A stretch of DNA of 64,000 nt from Clostridium guangxiense (GTDB lineage Bacteria; Bacillota; Clostridia; Clostridiales; Clostridiaceae). The notes under the pieces were generated by a model that did not search any database, was not told where the DNA came from, and was given only the letters and a program-made list of their open reading frames with translations. The translations under genes and the position numbers were made by a program. Below are positions 55,411 to 64,000 of this stretch, in pieces. The stretch spans positions 294,149 through 358,148 of the forward strand of contig NZ_JAJNKE010000001.1 of NCBI RefSeq assembly GCF_021043395.1, written 5' to 3'. Position 1 is the first letter of the stretch; every line of letters begins with the position of its first letter.

Positions 55411-56124
55411 GTTATTTCCCCCTTAAAATTTATAATAAATCTTTTTACAATATAAAACAAATTAAATTTAATTAACCAATATATTTAACATCTTTATATA
55501 ATAATATATATTTGGGATGTATATTTATATGTATAATCATTAAAAATTACTTATGTAAAAATTAAATCTAAAATGTTTTTCATTTTTAATAATATTAATA
55601 TTATCATTTTTCTTTTTTTTGGTCAACCCTACCAGATTGTCCTAAAACGTTTACAATTTATGACTTACTTATTTGATGATTATCATATTTGAATAAATAC
55701 ACTTTTCTTTTGCCCATACCAATGAAAGATTGTATACTTATATATTTACTATTTCCTCTACAAACATGATATTTCATGCACATCTTATTTAATATAAATT
55801 TAATTTCCTTGTTTTTACCATATACTTGTCTTTTATTATATTGCATAATTATTAATAAAAAAGAATAAATATTTTTTATTAATATTTTTTTTACATATTT
55901 TCTTACACCTCAATGATAAGTCTTTTATTTTATAGCCATAATTTTAACAAATTCTCAATTCTTATTTAATGAATTGCAAGATAATAAATAAATTCATAAA
56001 TTCCTTAAAAAAAACTTTATTATTTCTCATATTAAACGCAATAAAATTATATATTTTTTTACTCAAGCATTATATAATATTATAGATAATTTTATTTTAA
56101 AATATATTATGAGGAGTGAAGCTT
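55411..56124. other. 714-bp AT-rich intergenic region between oppA and dapA
   Basis: Very AT-rich. It must hold the divergent promoters for oppA (minus) and dapA (plus), but no clearly consensus pair stands out. TATAAT-like boxes near 56073 could serve dapA. I saw no lysine riboswitch core. A 62-codon minus-strand reading frame (55658-55846) has no ribosome site and is probably not coding. Confidence 0.6.
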
Positions 56125-57003
56125 ATGAGCATTTTTAAAGGCTCTGCTGTTGCAATAATAACACCTTTCACTGATAATGGAGTAAACTTTAACAAACTGA
56201 AGGATTTACTCAACTGGCATATTGCCAATAATACAGATGCAATTGTCATATGTGGAACAAGTGGAGAAGCCTCAACAATGACCTTAGATGAAAAAAAGGA
56301 AACAATAAAATTTACTATAGATGTAGTAAACAAAAGGATCCCAGTAATTGCAGGCACAGGTAGTAACAATACTTCCGAGGCTGTTAAAATGAGCAAATTT
56401 GCAGAAGGTGCTGGTGCAGACGGTTTGCTTGTTATAACACCTTATTACAATAAGGCCACTCAAAAAGGTTTAATTGAGCATTTTAAAAAAATAAATGATA
56501 ATGTAAATATTCCAATTATACTATATAATGTTCCTGGAAGAACAGGTGTAAATCTACTTCCAGACACTTTGTATAAAATGAGCAATTTAAAAAATATTAT
56601 TGCAATAAAAGAGGCAAGCGGAAACATTAGTCAGATAGCCAAAATTAAAGCTTTATGTAGCGATAGATTTGATATATACTCTGGAAATGATGATCAAATC
56701 ATACCTATACTGTCCTTAGGCGGAAAGGGTGTAATATCTGTTCTTGCAAACATCATTCCTGAAACAGTACATGATATGTGTATGCTATATCTGAATGGCA
56801 AAACCTCTGAAGCCTTAAAATTACAATTAGATTCTTTAGCCTTAATTAATAGTCTATTTATAGAGGTCAATCCCATACCTGTTAAAACAGCTATGAATCT
56901 TTTAGGAATGAATGTTGGCAGCCTAAGGCTTCCTCTATGCAGTATGGAAGATAAAAATCTTAATGTTTTAAAAAATGAATTAAAAAATTATGGTATATTA
57001 TAA
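56125..57003 (+). CDS. dapA: 4-hydroxy-tetrahydrodipicolinate synthase
   Basis: I choose the ATG at 56125 (292 residues), eight bases after GAGGAG; a GTG nine bases earlier lies in that site. Key residues are GTSGE (44-48), Tyr134 in LYNVPGRTG and the Schiff-base Lys162 in IAIKEASGN. It condenses pyruvate and aspartate semialdehyde, the first step to DAP and lysine. It precedes dapB by 51 bases. Confidence 0.95.
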   Translation: MSIFKGSAVAIITPFTDNGVNFNKLKDLLNWHIANNTDAIVICGTSGEASTMTLDEKKETIKFTIDVVNKRIPVIAGTGSNNTSEAVKMSKFAEGAGADGLLVITPYYNKATQKGLIEHFKKINDNVNIPIILYNVPGRTGVNLLPDTLYKMSNLKNIIAIKEASGNISQIAKIKALCSDRFDIYSGNDDQIIPILSLGGKGVISVLANIIPETVHDMCMLYLNGKTSEALKLQLDSLALINSLFIEVNPIPVKTAMNLLGMNVGSLRLPLCSMEDKNLNVLKNELKNYGIL

Positions 57004-57054
57004 TATAGGATGTTTATTTAACCAATAAATCTTAAAAATTATGGAGGTAATTTT

Positions 57055-57810
57055 ATGACAAAAATTTTACTAAACGGATGCGGCGGGAAGATGGGGCATG
57101 CTGTGACAAATACTGCTAATAATAGAGATAATGTTTCAATTGCAGCTGGAATAGATAAATTTTCAAATGAAAACTTTTCTTACCCACTTTTTAAATCTAT
57201 AGAAGAAGTAAATATTCCTTGTGATGTGCTTCTTGATTTTTCAAGACCAGATTCTCTTGATTCAATTTTAGATTACGCAGCTAAAAATAAAGTACCTATC
57301 GTTTTATGTACTACCGGATACTCTGATGAGCAGCTTGAAAAAATAAAAGATTTTAGCAAAGAACATGCAGTTTTTCGTTCTGCTAATATGTCTATCGGAA
57401 TTAATGCACTTAATATAATTTTAAAAAAATTAAGTCAAATGCTTTATGATAATTATGATATCGAAATAATTGAAAAACACCACAATCAAAAAGTTGACTC
57501 CCCAAGTGGAACTGCAATTTTACTTGCGGATACAATTAAAAATTCTATAAGCAACGATAATATTTCATTTATAAATGGTAGAAGCGGCATAAGTCCTAAA
57601 AAACATAATGAAATTGGAATTCATGCTGTTAGAGGGGGCAGTATTGTTGGTGAGCATGAAATTTTGTTTGCAGGACAAGGTGAAACAATAGAACTTAAGC
57701 ATACAGCGATTTCAAGAGAAGTTTTTGCAGTAGGTGCTATTAAAGCATGTAACTTTATGACTGGTAAAACTTCTGGTCTTTATGATATGGGAGATGTATT
57801 AGACATATAA
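57055..57810 (+). CDS. dapB: 4-hydroxy-tetrahydrodipicolinate reductase
   Basis: The 251-residue protein has the nucleotide motif GCGGKMG (8-14), CTTGY near 82, and the catalytic [15 protein letters not shown] near 140. It reduces the DapA product using NAD(P)H. TGGAGGTAATTTT precedes the ATG. It is the second gene of the dapA-dapB unit and is followed by a strong terminator. Confidence 0.95.
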   Translation: MTKILLNGCGGKMGHAVTNTANNRDNVSIAAGIDKFSNENFSYPLFKSIEEVNIPCDVLLDFSRPDSLDSILDYAAKNKVPIVLCTTGYSDEQLEKIKDFSKEHAVFRSANMSIGINALNIILKKLSQMLYDNYDIEIIEKHHNQKVDSPSGTAILLADTIKNSISNDNISFINGRSGISPKKHNEIGIHAVRGGSIVGEHEILFAGQGETIELKHTAISREVFAVGAIKACNFMTGKTSGLYDMGDVLDI

Positions 57811-57833
57811 AATCACAAAAATCATTTAAAGTT

Positions 57834-57876
57834 AAAGGATGAGAAATAGAAGTTAAATTTTTATTTCTCATCCTTT
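57834..57876. terminator. Bidirectional terminator between dapB and the peptide-binding lipoprotein
   Basis: AAAGGATGAGAAATA and TATTTCTCATCCTTT form a perfect 15-bp stem with a 13-base loop. It contains the stop codon of the minus-strand lipoprotein gene. Confidence 0.85.
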
Positions 57877-59451
57877 CTCTATTCTAGCTTTTTTAAAGTC
57901 TATTATTCCAAATTTATCTGTGGTTAAACCTTTTATATAATTTTTTTTGCATCTTGTTATACTTAACTGATAAATAGGAATTATGGGCATATCCTCCATA
58001 AGTACACTTTCTGCTTTTCCCATCTCATCATACTTACTATTTTCTGTATTTTTAGTTTTAGCTTCCTCTACTAATGAATCATATTTAGGATTGCTATATC
58101 CTGACGTATTTTCCCCTCTTCCTGTTATGAAAGCGTCTAAAAATATCATTGGATCTGAATAATCAGAAACTATATCCTCCAAAGCCAGGGAATAATTCTT
58201 TTTTCCTACTTCCTCATTAAACTTTTTAGAATCATATCCTGACAATTTTACATCAATGTTCAAATTTTTCTTAAGCATATCCTTTATAGTTTTTGCTATA
58301 ATATTATTGTTTCCTTCTTCAATATATAATAAGTTTAATTCAGGTACACTGTTTCCTTGTGTAGATTCATTTAAAAGGGCTTTTGCCTGTTTTATATCGC
58401 CATCATTACTATAATACGCTTTACTAAATGTTTTACCATTATTATCCTTAATATCTAATGGAATTAAACTAACTGCTGCTTTTCCAGTTCCGCTTGAAAT
58501 CTTATTTAATATTATATTTCTATTAATTCCTAAGGAAATTGCCCTTCTTAATTTCGAATCTGGAACTTTTTCTAAATTAACATTAAGATAACCTATCCCT
58601 TCAACTTGATATTCCTTTTCTTCACCATTTTTTATTAATTTATCAGTATCACTGCTAGGTGGGAAATCTATAACATCAATTTTTCCTTCTTTATAATTTT
58701 TATAATATTTTTTAGGATCTTTTTCAAAGGTAAATTTAAGACTTTCTAATTTAACATTCTTTTTATCCCAATAGTTTTTATTTTTTTTGAAAGTCATATT
58801 CTTATCTTTCTGCCATGAATTAATTACAAACGGTCCATTACTTATATTATTATCGATTTTACTTTCTACCATATCTTTTCTGAATGGCATAAAAGTTTGC
58901 GATGCGGTAATTGCTAAAAACTTAGAATTTGGGTTTTGAAGAAGTACATTTAATGTATACTTATCTACAGCTTTCACCCCAACTTTATCTTCTGATACTT
59001 TTCCCTTATTATAATCTTCACCATTTTTTATACAATATAATTTATATGCATATTTTGAACCTGTAGCTGGATTAAGTATTCTTTTCCATTGGTATTCAAA
59101 ATCATTGGCTGTTACTTCTTTTCCATCAGACCATTTTGCATTTTTTCTTATGAAAAAAGTATAATTAGTATATTCCTGAGAAATATTCCATTTTTCAGCT
59201 ACACCATTTTCTATTTTATCCTTATCACCTAATCTTGTAAGACCTTCAAATACATTTTCAATTACATTATTTGCTTCTATAGAATAGTTAAACGCTGGAT
59301 CCAATGATTGAGGTTCACTTGTTAAGTTATACGTAATGCTTTGTTTTTGTTCTTTCTTTTTATTTTTATTAATACTTTTGCAGGATGATAATTCTAATAT
59401 AATAAATATTATCAAAAAAATTGAAATTACTTTTGATTTTGAAACTTTCAA
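57868..59451 (-). CDS. Orphan oligopeptide-binding lipoprotein (SBP_bac_5)
   Basis: The 527-residue protein has a signal peptide with lipobox LSSC-K near residue 24 and the family pattern (TSEPQSLDPAFNYSIEANNV, FEGLTRLGDKDKIENGVAEK, NDFEYQWKRILNPATGSKYA). It resembles OppA of the peptide importer. It starts with TTG after AAAGGATGGTG. No transporter genes lie beside it, so it probably serves the opp system at 50-55 kb or another one elsewhere. Confidence 0.88.
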   Translation of the reverse strand: MKVSKSKVISIFLIIFIILELSSCKSINKNKKKEQKQSITYNLTSEPQSLDPAFNYSIEANNVIENVFEGLTRLGDKDKIENGVAEKWNISQEYTNYTFFIRKNAKWSDGKEVTANDFEYQWKRILNPATGSKYAYKLYCIKNGEDYNKGKVSEDKVGVKAVDKYTLNVLLQNPNSKFLAITASQTFMPFRKDMVESKIDNNISNGPFVINSWQKDKNMTFKKNKNYWDKKNVKLESLKFTFEKDPKKYYKNYKEGKIDVIDFPPSSDTDKLIKNGEEKEYQVEGIGYLNVNLEKVPDSKLRRAISLGINRNIILNKISSGTGKAAVSLIPLDIKDNNGKTFSKAYYSNDGDIKQAKALLNESTQGNSVPELNLLYIEEGNNNIIAKTIKDMLKKNLNIDVKLSGYDSKKFNEEVGKKNYSLALEDIVSDYSDPMIFLDAFITGRGENTSGYSNPKYDSLVEEAKTKNTENSKYDEMGKAESVLMEDMPIIPIYQLSITRCKKNYIKGLTTDKFGIIDFKKARIEKG

Positions 59452-59619
59452 TTTTACACACCATCCTTTCTATAAAAAATAAATTTCGTCTATCTATTTT
59501 GTCCTAAATATATAAGTTTTATGATTATTTTTTTAAATAATCATATCTTTTAAAATAAAGCAAAAAATAATAAGCAGTACTTAAATTCTTATTAAGCACT
59601 ACTTATTTTACTTATATTC

Positions 59620-60777
59620 TTAAAAGTTTTTATTAATCCACTTATCTATTCTATCAATACTGGTTTGTAATTCTTCCATGCTATATGCATACGAAATTCT
59701 AGCAAAGCCTTCCCCATTTTTACCAAAAGCGGAACCAGGTATTATTGCTACTTTTCCTTCCCTAAGCAGCCTATCACAAAATTCTTCACTTGATAAATTA
59801 TATTTTTTTATACTAGGGAATATATAAAATGCACCTTTAGGAAGGCTCACTTCAAAACCTATATCCTTTAACGCTTTATATATGTAGTCTCTTCTTTTCT
59901 TAAATTCGTTTTTCATATATTCTACATCTTCAAGGCAATTTCTTAGTCCTTCATAAACACCATATTGGCATATTGATGGTGCACATGTAACAGCATATAA
60001 ATGTGTTTTCATTATACCCTCCATAACCTCTCCGCTTGCACATATATATCCTATTCTAAGTCCAGTCATAGAAAAAGTTTTTGAAAATCCACTGACTAAA
60101 ATAATCTTATCTCTAATATCACTATATTGCGCTATAGAATAATAATTATCCTCATAACATAAAGCACTATATATCTCATCAGTTACTACTAATATATCGT
60201 TATCTTTTATTATTTTATGTAATTTTTCTGCGCCTTCCTTATCAAGTATTGCTCCAGTAGGGTTGCATGGATATGACATAACTAATATTTTGGGTTTTTC
60301 TTTTGATATTATATCCTCAATTTGTTTATAATCTATTTCAAAATTTTCTCCCACTAAATCGTACTTTATAATGGTTGCACCATAAAGCTTAGCACAATTT
60401 AAATATGCTGGAAAAGCTGGATCTGGTACCATGACCTTGTCGCCAGAATTAATAATTGCAGCAAGTATGGACATTATACCTTCGCTTCCACCAACTGTAA
60501 CACAAATTTCATCCCCACTATAATTTATATTAAAATTTTCAAGATACTTGCTTATTTCACTTCTAAGCTCTGGTATTCCAGGATTTGGAGTATACACAGT
60601 TTTATTCTCATTAAGTGCTTTAACAATTGCCTCTTTTATTTTGGGTGGAACTGGAAAATCTGGCTGCCCTAATGTCAAAGAAATTGCTCCTTTAACCTGT
60701 GGAACCTTATTGTGAAACTTTCTTATACCAGATGTTTCTATTGCCTGAACATTCCTAGATAATTTACTATTTTTCAA
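59620..60777 (-). CDS. patA: Class I/II aminotransferase, PatA-like
   Basis: The 385-residue protein has the fold-I pattern LTLGQPDFPVPP, YTPNPGIPELR, SYPCNPTGA, VTDEIYSAL and the PLP lysine in SGFSKTFSMTGLRIGY near 232. It resembles the PatA group, which includes N-acetyl-LL-DAP aminotransferase. With DapA, DapB and DapH nearby, that DAP-pathway step is the likely role, though other amino acids are possible. TTG start after AGGGGG. It is 12 bases after cobO, so they are cotranscribed. Confidence 0.82.
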   Translation of the reverse strand: MKNSKLSRNVQAIETSGIRKFHNKVPQVKGAISLTLGQPDFPVPPKIKEAIVKALNENKTVYTPNPGIPELRSEISKYLENFNINYSGDEICVTVGGSEGIMSILAAIINSGDKVMVPDPAFPAYLNCAKLYGATIIKYDLVGENFEIDYKQIEDIISKEKPKILVMSYPCNPTGAILDKEGAEKLHKIIKDNDILVVTDEIYSALCYEDNYYSIAQYSDIRDKIILVSGFSKTFSMTGLRIGYICASGEVMEGIMKTHLYAVTCAPSICQYGVYEGLRNCLEDVEYMKNEFKKRRDYIYKALKDIGFEVSLPKGAFYIFPSIKKYNLSSEEFCDRLLREGKVAIIPGSAFGKNGEGFARISYAYSMEELQTSIDRIDKWINKNF

Positions 60778-60789
60778 ACTTATGACCCC

Positions 60790-61329
60790 CTAATATTCTA
60801 TTCCTTTTCTTGCAGCTACTCCTTTTTCAAAATAATGTTTTATTGGTCTCATTTCAGTAACGAGATCCGCTTTATCTATTATTTTTGAAGGTGCATTTCT
60901 TCCTGTAAGAACTAATTCAACATTTTTAGGTTTTAAACTTATAAGCTTTAATATATCTTCTTCTCTTAAAAGGTTATTTTGTAAAACTCCCATAATTTCA
61001 TCCATAATGAGAACATCACACTGTTTATTTTTTAAGACCTTAACGCAAAACTCATATGCTTTTCTTATTTCATCTTTTAGTTCTTCTTTTTGCTTATCAT
61101 TTAAATTCCAAAAGAAGTCTCTTTCCCTCTCGAACCTAAATAATTTAAAATACGGTTCAAGTTTCTTTATGCTGGCCAGTTCACCTGTTGAGCTGCTTTT
61201 TAAGAATTGAACCATATATACTGTCATTCCATTTCCTACTGCCCTCATACCAAGTCCCAGCGCTGCTGTTGTCTTTCCTTTTCCATCACCAGTATATATC
61301 TCTATAAAGCCTTCTTCAATATTATTCAT
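60790..61329 (-). CDS. cobO: Corrinoid adenosyltransferase (CobO/BtuR type)
   Basis: The 179-residue protein has the P-loop GDGKGKTTAALGLG (14-27), VQFLKSSSTGELASIKKL near 43, ILMDEIMG-like LIMDEIMGVL near 107 and VELVLTGRNAP near 135. It adenosylates cobalamin precursors with ATP. AGGGAAG before the ATG. Paired with patA in one unit, an unexpected pairing. Confidence 0.9.
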   Translation of the reverse strand: MNNIEEGFIEIYTGDGKGKTTAALGLGMRAVGNGMTVYMVQFLKSSSTGELASIKKLEPYFKLFRFERERDFFWNLNDKQKEELKDEIRKAYEFCVKVLKNKQCDVLIMDEIMGVLQNNLLREEDILKLISLKPKNVELVLTGRNAPSKIIDKADLVTEMRPIKHYFEKGVAARKGIEY

Positions 61330-61502
61330 ACTTAATCTTCCCTACATACTTTTTTAATTTGACAAGTTGCTTTTTTATGTATAATCATTATTAATTCAAT
61401 ACTATAGTGGGTATTTTAACTTATTAACTATAATTTATACAATATTTTTATATTTATATGATTATTTATGATAAAATATAAACAGATATACATATATTAT
61501 AG

Positions 61503-61531
61503 TTTACTAGTCTAAATTTGTAAATTATAAT
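61503..61531 (+). promoter_or_regulatory. Candidate promoter of dapH
   Basis: TTTACT (61503-61508), 17 bases, TATAAT (61526-61531), about 40 bases before the dapH ATG. The -35 is weak. No riboswitch is visible between here and cobO. Confidence 0.5.
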
Positions 61532-61568
61532 ATAATAATATATTTATATTATTAGGAGGCTACATATA

Positions 61569-62279
61569 ATGAACTATGATTTAACAAACCCATATGAAAT
61601 TGCTAAGTACATAAAAGATGCAAAAAAAACAACTCCATTAAAGGTTTATGTAAATGGAAATTTAGATGCTTGCAAAGCAAATTCTGTTGATTGCTTTGGT
61701 GGAAATGATTTTTATGTGATCTTTGGGGAAAGTGATAAAGTATCAGATTTCCTTCAAAGTAACAAAGATAAAATCAAAAAATTTAGAATAGAACAAGATA
61801 GAAGAAATTCAGCCATACCTTTAATTGACTTAACAAAAATTGATGCTAGAATAGAACCTGGCGCAATTATAAGAGATAAAGTTTCAATAGGTAAAAATGC
61901 CGTTGTAATGATGGGTGCCGTAATAAATATAGGTGCTGAAATAGGCGATGATGCAATGGTTGATATGAATGCCGTAATTGGCGCAAGAGGTAAAATTGGA
62001 AAAAGAACACATGTAGGTGCTGGTGCCGTAGTTGCTGGTGTTTTAGAACCTCCAAGCAAATCCCCTTGCGAAATAGGCGATGACGTTTTAATAGGTGCTA
62101 ATTCTGTTATACTTGAAGGTGTAAAAATAGGTGACAAATCAGTTGTAGCTGCTGGTTCTGTAGTTGTTGAGGACGTTCCATCTGGTGTTGTTGTTGCTGG
62201 AAGCCCCGCAAAAATAATAAAAACAGTTGATGACAAAACTAAAGATAAAACTAAAATAATGAATGATCTTAGAAAGTAA
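61569..62279 (+). CDS. dapH: 2,3,4,5-tetrahydropyridine-2,6-dicarboxylate N-acetyltransferase
   Basis: The 236-residue length equals that of Bacillus DapH. The N-terminal domain has [11 protein letters not shown], then [12 protein letters not shown] near 78. The left-handed beta-helix has [30 protein letters not shown] and GVLEPPSK. It puts an acetyl group on the DapB product, so this organism uses the acetylated DAP branch. GGAGG before the ATG. Confidence 0.95.
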   Translation: MNYDLTNPYEIAKYIKDAKKTTPLKVYVNGNLDACKANSVDCFGGNDFYVIFGESDKVSDFLQSNKDKIKKFRIEQDRRNSAIPLIDLTKIDARIEPGAIIRDKVSIGKNAVVMMGAVINIGAEIGDDAMVDMNAVIGARGKIGKRTHVGAGAVVAGVLEPPSKSPCEIGDDVLIGANSVILEGVKIGDKSVVAAGSVVVEDVPSGVVVAGSPAKIIKTVDDKTKDKTKIMNDLRK

Positions 62280-62282
62280 TGT

Positions 62283-62322
62283 AAAATGGACTGTCGCATT
62301 TTTTAGTGCAACAGTCCATTTT
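62283..62322. terminator. Bidirectional terminator between dapH and ssb
   Basis: AAAATGGACTGT and ACAGTCCATTTT form a perfect outer stem, and inner GCATT/AGTGC bases extend it. Its ...TTTTTTAGTGC part resembles the right arm of the 4281-4404 element. Confidence 0.85.
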
Positions 62323-62358
62323 CTAGCTGTTCAAAACTTAAAGTCCATAGATATTTCT

Positions 62359-63042
62359 TTAAATAACATTTTTATTTATTGCATCTTCAGCTTCTGCTTG
62401 ATTTTCTTGAAATTCATCATTTTCCTTTTGAACTTTTTCCATTTTTGATATAGACACTTCATAAGCTATTTTCTTTATAGCAGCTGAATCTGATACTTTC
62501 TTTTCATATTCCCTACTCTGAAGTCTTCCCCATATTCTTATATTATCTCCTACAGTCAGACTCTCACAAAATCTAGAATTTCTACCCCAAGCTATTGTAG
62601 GTATGTAGTCTGACTTGTTATAAGCCCTATTTACCGCCAAAAGCATATCAGATATTTCCCTTCCAAATGGTGTAGTTCTATAAACAGGTTTTTTACATAT
62701 AAATCCATCTAGGAATATCTGATTTGGATTTTTGCTTCTTTCTGTGCAAGGTTGAATATTTCTCGCAAATACTGTAAGTATAAGTCTATTGGCTCCATCT
62801 ACAAATTTATTATAGGATCTTAATTGTCCTTCTACTATTATTTCCTTTCCAACATCTAAATTCATACCTGTAATAAGTCTTTCTGAGACAGTTACAAATA
62901 ACCTGTCCTTTGCATCACTTAGTCTTTGAACATCAAGATAAAAATTATAAAAACCTTCCCCGTACATTTCATGGCTAAATTCAAGTTTCGAAGCCACTAC
63001 ACCTTCAAGATATAATTTGTTATTTAACATTAAGTTGTCCAT
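62359..63042 (-). CDS. ssb: Single-stranded DNA-binding protein with two OB folds
   Basis: The 227-residue protein has two OB-like regions, about 8-95 (VASKLEFSHEMYGEGFYNFY) and 107-205 (FICKKPVYRTTPFGREISDM, DYIPTIAWGRNSRFCESLTV). The second is the standard SSB fold. The C-terminus (QAEAEDAINKNVI) lacks the DDDIPF-like tip used to recruit repair proteins. AAGGG before the ATG. It may be an accessory SSB rather than the replication one. Confidence 0.8.
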   Translation of the reverse strand: MDNLMLNNKLYLEGVVASKLEFSHEMYGEGFYNFYLDVQRLSDAKDRLFVTVSERLITGMNLDVGKEIIVEGQLRSYNKFVDGANRLILTVFARNIQPCTERSKNPNQIFLDGFICKKPVYRTTPFGREISDMLLAVNRAYNKSDYIPTIAWGRNSRFCESLTVGDNIRIWGRLQSREYEKKVSDSAAIKKIAYEVSISKMEKVQKENDEFQENQAEAEDAINKNVI

Positions 63043-63155
63043 TATAACCCTTCTTTCCCTTAGTATTTAAATCTATCCCCTAAATAAAAATTAAATATGA
63101 ACTTCTTTTCCATTATAATACAATTTTGCGTCAAATTTCAATAGTTATTTTTGAT

Positions 63156-63926
63156 TTAGTTATTTTTGATTTGTTTTCCATTATAGTCAATATGATAGTC
63201 ACTTTTATATATCAAATCTGAAACTGTTACAAAACTATAACCATCTCCTTTGAGCTCTTTTAATATTCTATCTAAATTTTCAGGTGTATATTTAGCATTG
63301 TTATGGAATAATATTATTGAACCTGGCTTTACTTTGCCTATAACGCGCTTGTATTCAAGGTCTCTACCTTGCTCCTTCCAATCTATGCTATCAACATCCC
63401 ACTGTATGCATTTATGATTTGTTTTCTCTACTACCTCGATAACAGAATTATTATAAGAACCAGATGGGCACCTAAAAATTTTAGGTTTTTTCCCTGTAAT
63501 CGCAGCTATTTTTTCATCAGCTTTTTTAATATCTTCTCCAATTTGTGCTTTAGATATATTTGTCATGTCAGGATGCTTATTAGAATGATTACCTATTTCA
63601 TTTCCACGTTTTGCTATTTCTTTAGTTTCATTTGGATATTCATCACACCACCTTCCAATTAAAAAAAATGTGGCTTTTGCCTTATATTTGTCAAGGACAT
63701 CAAGTATTTTTAAAGTATTATCATTTCCCCAGCTTGAATCAAAAGTTATAGCTACTTTTTTATCACTGGTATCTACATTATATATAGGTAATTTTTTATT
63801 ACTTCCTAAAAATACGCCTATACTACTTTTATAAATACATAAAAAAATCACAAAACTTCCTATCACCGCCAAAATTGAAACCAATATTATCTTTATATCT
63901 TTTTTAGTTGTTAATATTACATGCAC
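63156..63926 (-). CDS. PdaB-like polysaccharide deacetylase
   Basis: The 256-residue protein has one N-terminal membrane segment (about 11-32) and a NodB domain. The metal-site motif TFDSSWGND (FD-S-S, with the second Asp replaced), the His pair in HSNKHPDM, RCPSGSYN, and SIILFHNNAKYT are present. The TFDxSWG form matches PdaB-type spore deacetylases more than typical chitin deacetylases. A spore cortex or wall role is inferred. GGAGGAG site before the ATG. Nothing is visible in 63927-64000 beyond it. Confidence 0.8.
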   Translation of the reverse strand: MHVILTTKKDIKIILVSILAVIGSFVIFLCIYKSSIGVFLGSNKKLPIYNVDTSDKKVAITFDSSWGNDNTLKILDVLDKYKAKATFFLIGRWCDEYPNETKEIAKRGNEIGNHSNKHPDMTNISKAQIGEDIKKADEKIAAITGKKPKIFRCPSGSYNNSVIEVVEKTNHKCIQWDVDSIDWKEQGRDLEYKRVIGKVKPGSIILFHNNAKYTPENLDRILKELKGDGYSFVTVSDLIYKSDYHIDYNGKQIKNN

Positions 63927-64000
63927 TGCTCTCCTCCAATATAAAATTTATTCTTTAAAATAAAATATATGAATGAATATTGAAAATTAGTAAAACCTAT

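Noticed and set aside
55658-55846. 62-codon frame in the oppA-dapA gap
   Set aside because: No ribosome site, very AT-rich, and no recognisable domain. Listed only as part of the intergenic region.
55411-56124. Lysine riboswitch upstream of dapA
   Set aside because: I looked for the conserved lysine-riboswitch core and found none. The region is AT-rich and has no long stem set.
61754-62299. 181-codon minus-strand frame opposite dapH
   Set aside because: It mirrors the dapH hexapeptide repeats, is Thr/Pro-rich without a ribosome site, and overlaps a well-supported gene.

Overview
The window looks like chromosomal DNA of an endospore-forming, low-GC Clostridium. The evidence is very AT-rich intergenic DNA, strong AGGAGG-type ribosome binding sites, frequent TTG starts, two spore SASP genes, a ytxC homologue, a PdaB-like deacetylase, and T-box leaders on aminoacyl-tRNA synthetase genes. 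From memory the gene order (mutS2, pheST, infC-rpmI-rplT, thrS, dapA-dapB, dapH, ssb) resembles Clostridium acetobutylicum; I could not check this by search. Most genes are on the minus strand. There is no CRISPR array, phage, transposase or rRNA.

Region 1 (1-18 kb) is for envelope polysaccharide. It has a hexapeptide acyltransferase cut by the window edge, a WlbA/WbpB-like dehydrogenase, a secreted beta-helix protein, two GT4 glycosyltransferases, a MurJ-type flippase, a WbpA-like UDP-HexNAc dehydrogenase, a FlaA1/CapD-like membrane dehydratase, a modular cell-wall glucosaminidase, GalU, a TPR protein, phosphoglucomutase and L25/Ctc. Together they make UDP-sugars (phosphoglucomutase to GalU; the WbpA/WbpB/WbpD-like set), assemble and export glycan, and remodel the wall.

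Region 2 (17.8-23 kb) is a DUF523 / MutS2 / U32 operon. Region 3 (23-32.6 kb) is a surface-decoration cluster: a Cys-containing unknown protein with an acidic tail, two paralogous hexapeptide acyltransferases, a GT4-like enzyme, five GT2-like enzymes or relatives, and a DegT sugar aminotransferase. A sigma-K-like promoter in front of the first protein suggests, but does not prove, a spore-surface role.

Region 4 (32.6-45.5 kb) holds a cysteine desulfurase / unknown / DUF3343 sulfur-selenium group, zapA, pheST behind a T-box, a TrmH-type methyltransferase, infC-rpmI-rplT behind an L20-type attenuator, thrS behind a second T-box, and ytxC. Region 5 (45.6-49.8 kb) has a DUF6873-like protein, a SASP, five tRNA genes (Val-Asp-Phe-Gly-Cys), hslO, a methyltransferase, an SspF-like SASP and a small membrane protein. 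Region 6 (49.7-64 kb) has a complete oppABCDF operon, dapA-dapB, an orphan peptide-binding lipoprotein, a PatA-like aminotransferase with cobO, dapH, a tandem-OB-fold SSB and a PdaB-like deacetylase.

The most unusual signals are non-coding: a duplicated module beyond the pheS T-box terminator, a non-AUG (AUA) infC start, a 30-bp perfect palindrome on the thrS promoter, a tRNA promoter lying inside a 39-nt hairpin, and two long palindromic elements that run into the 3' ends of genes.
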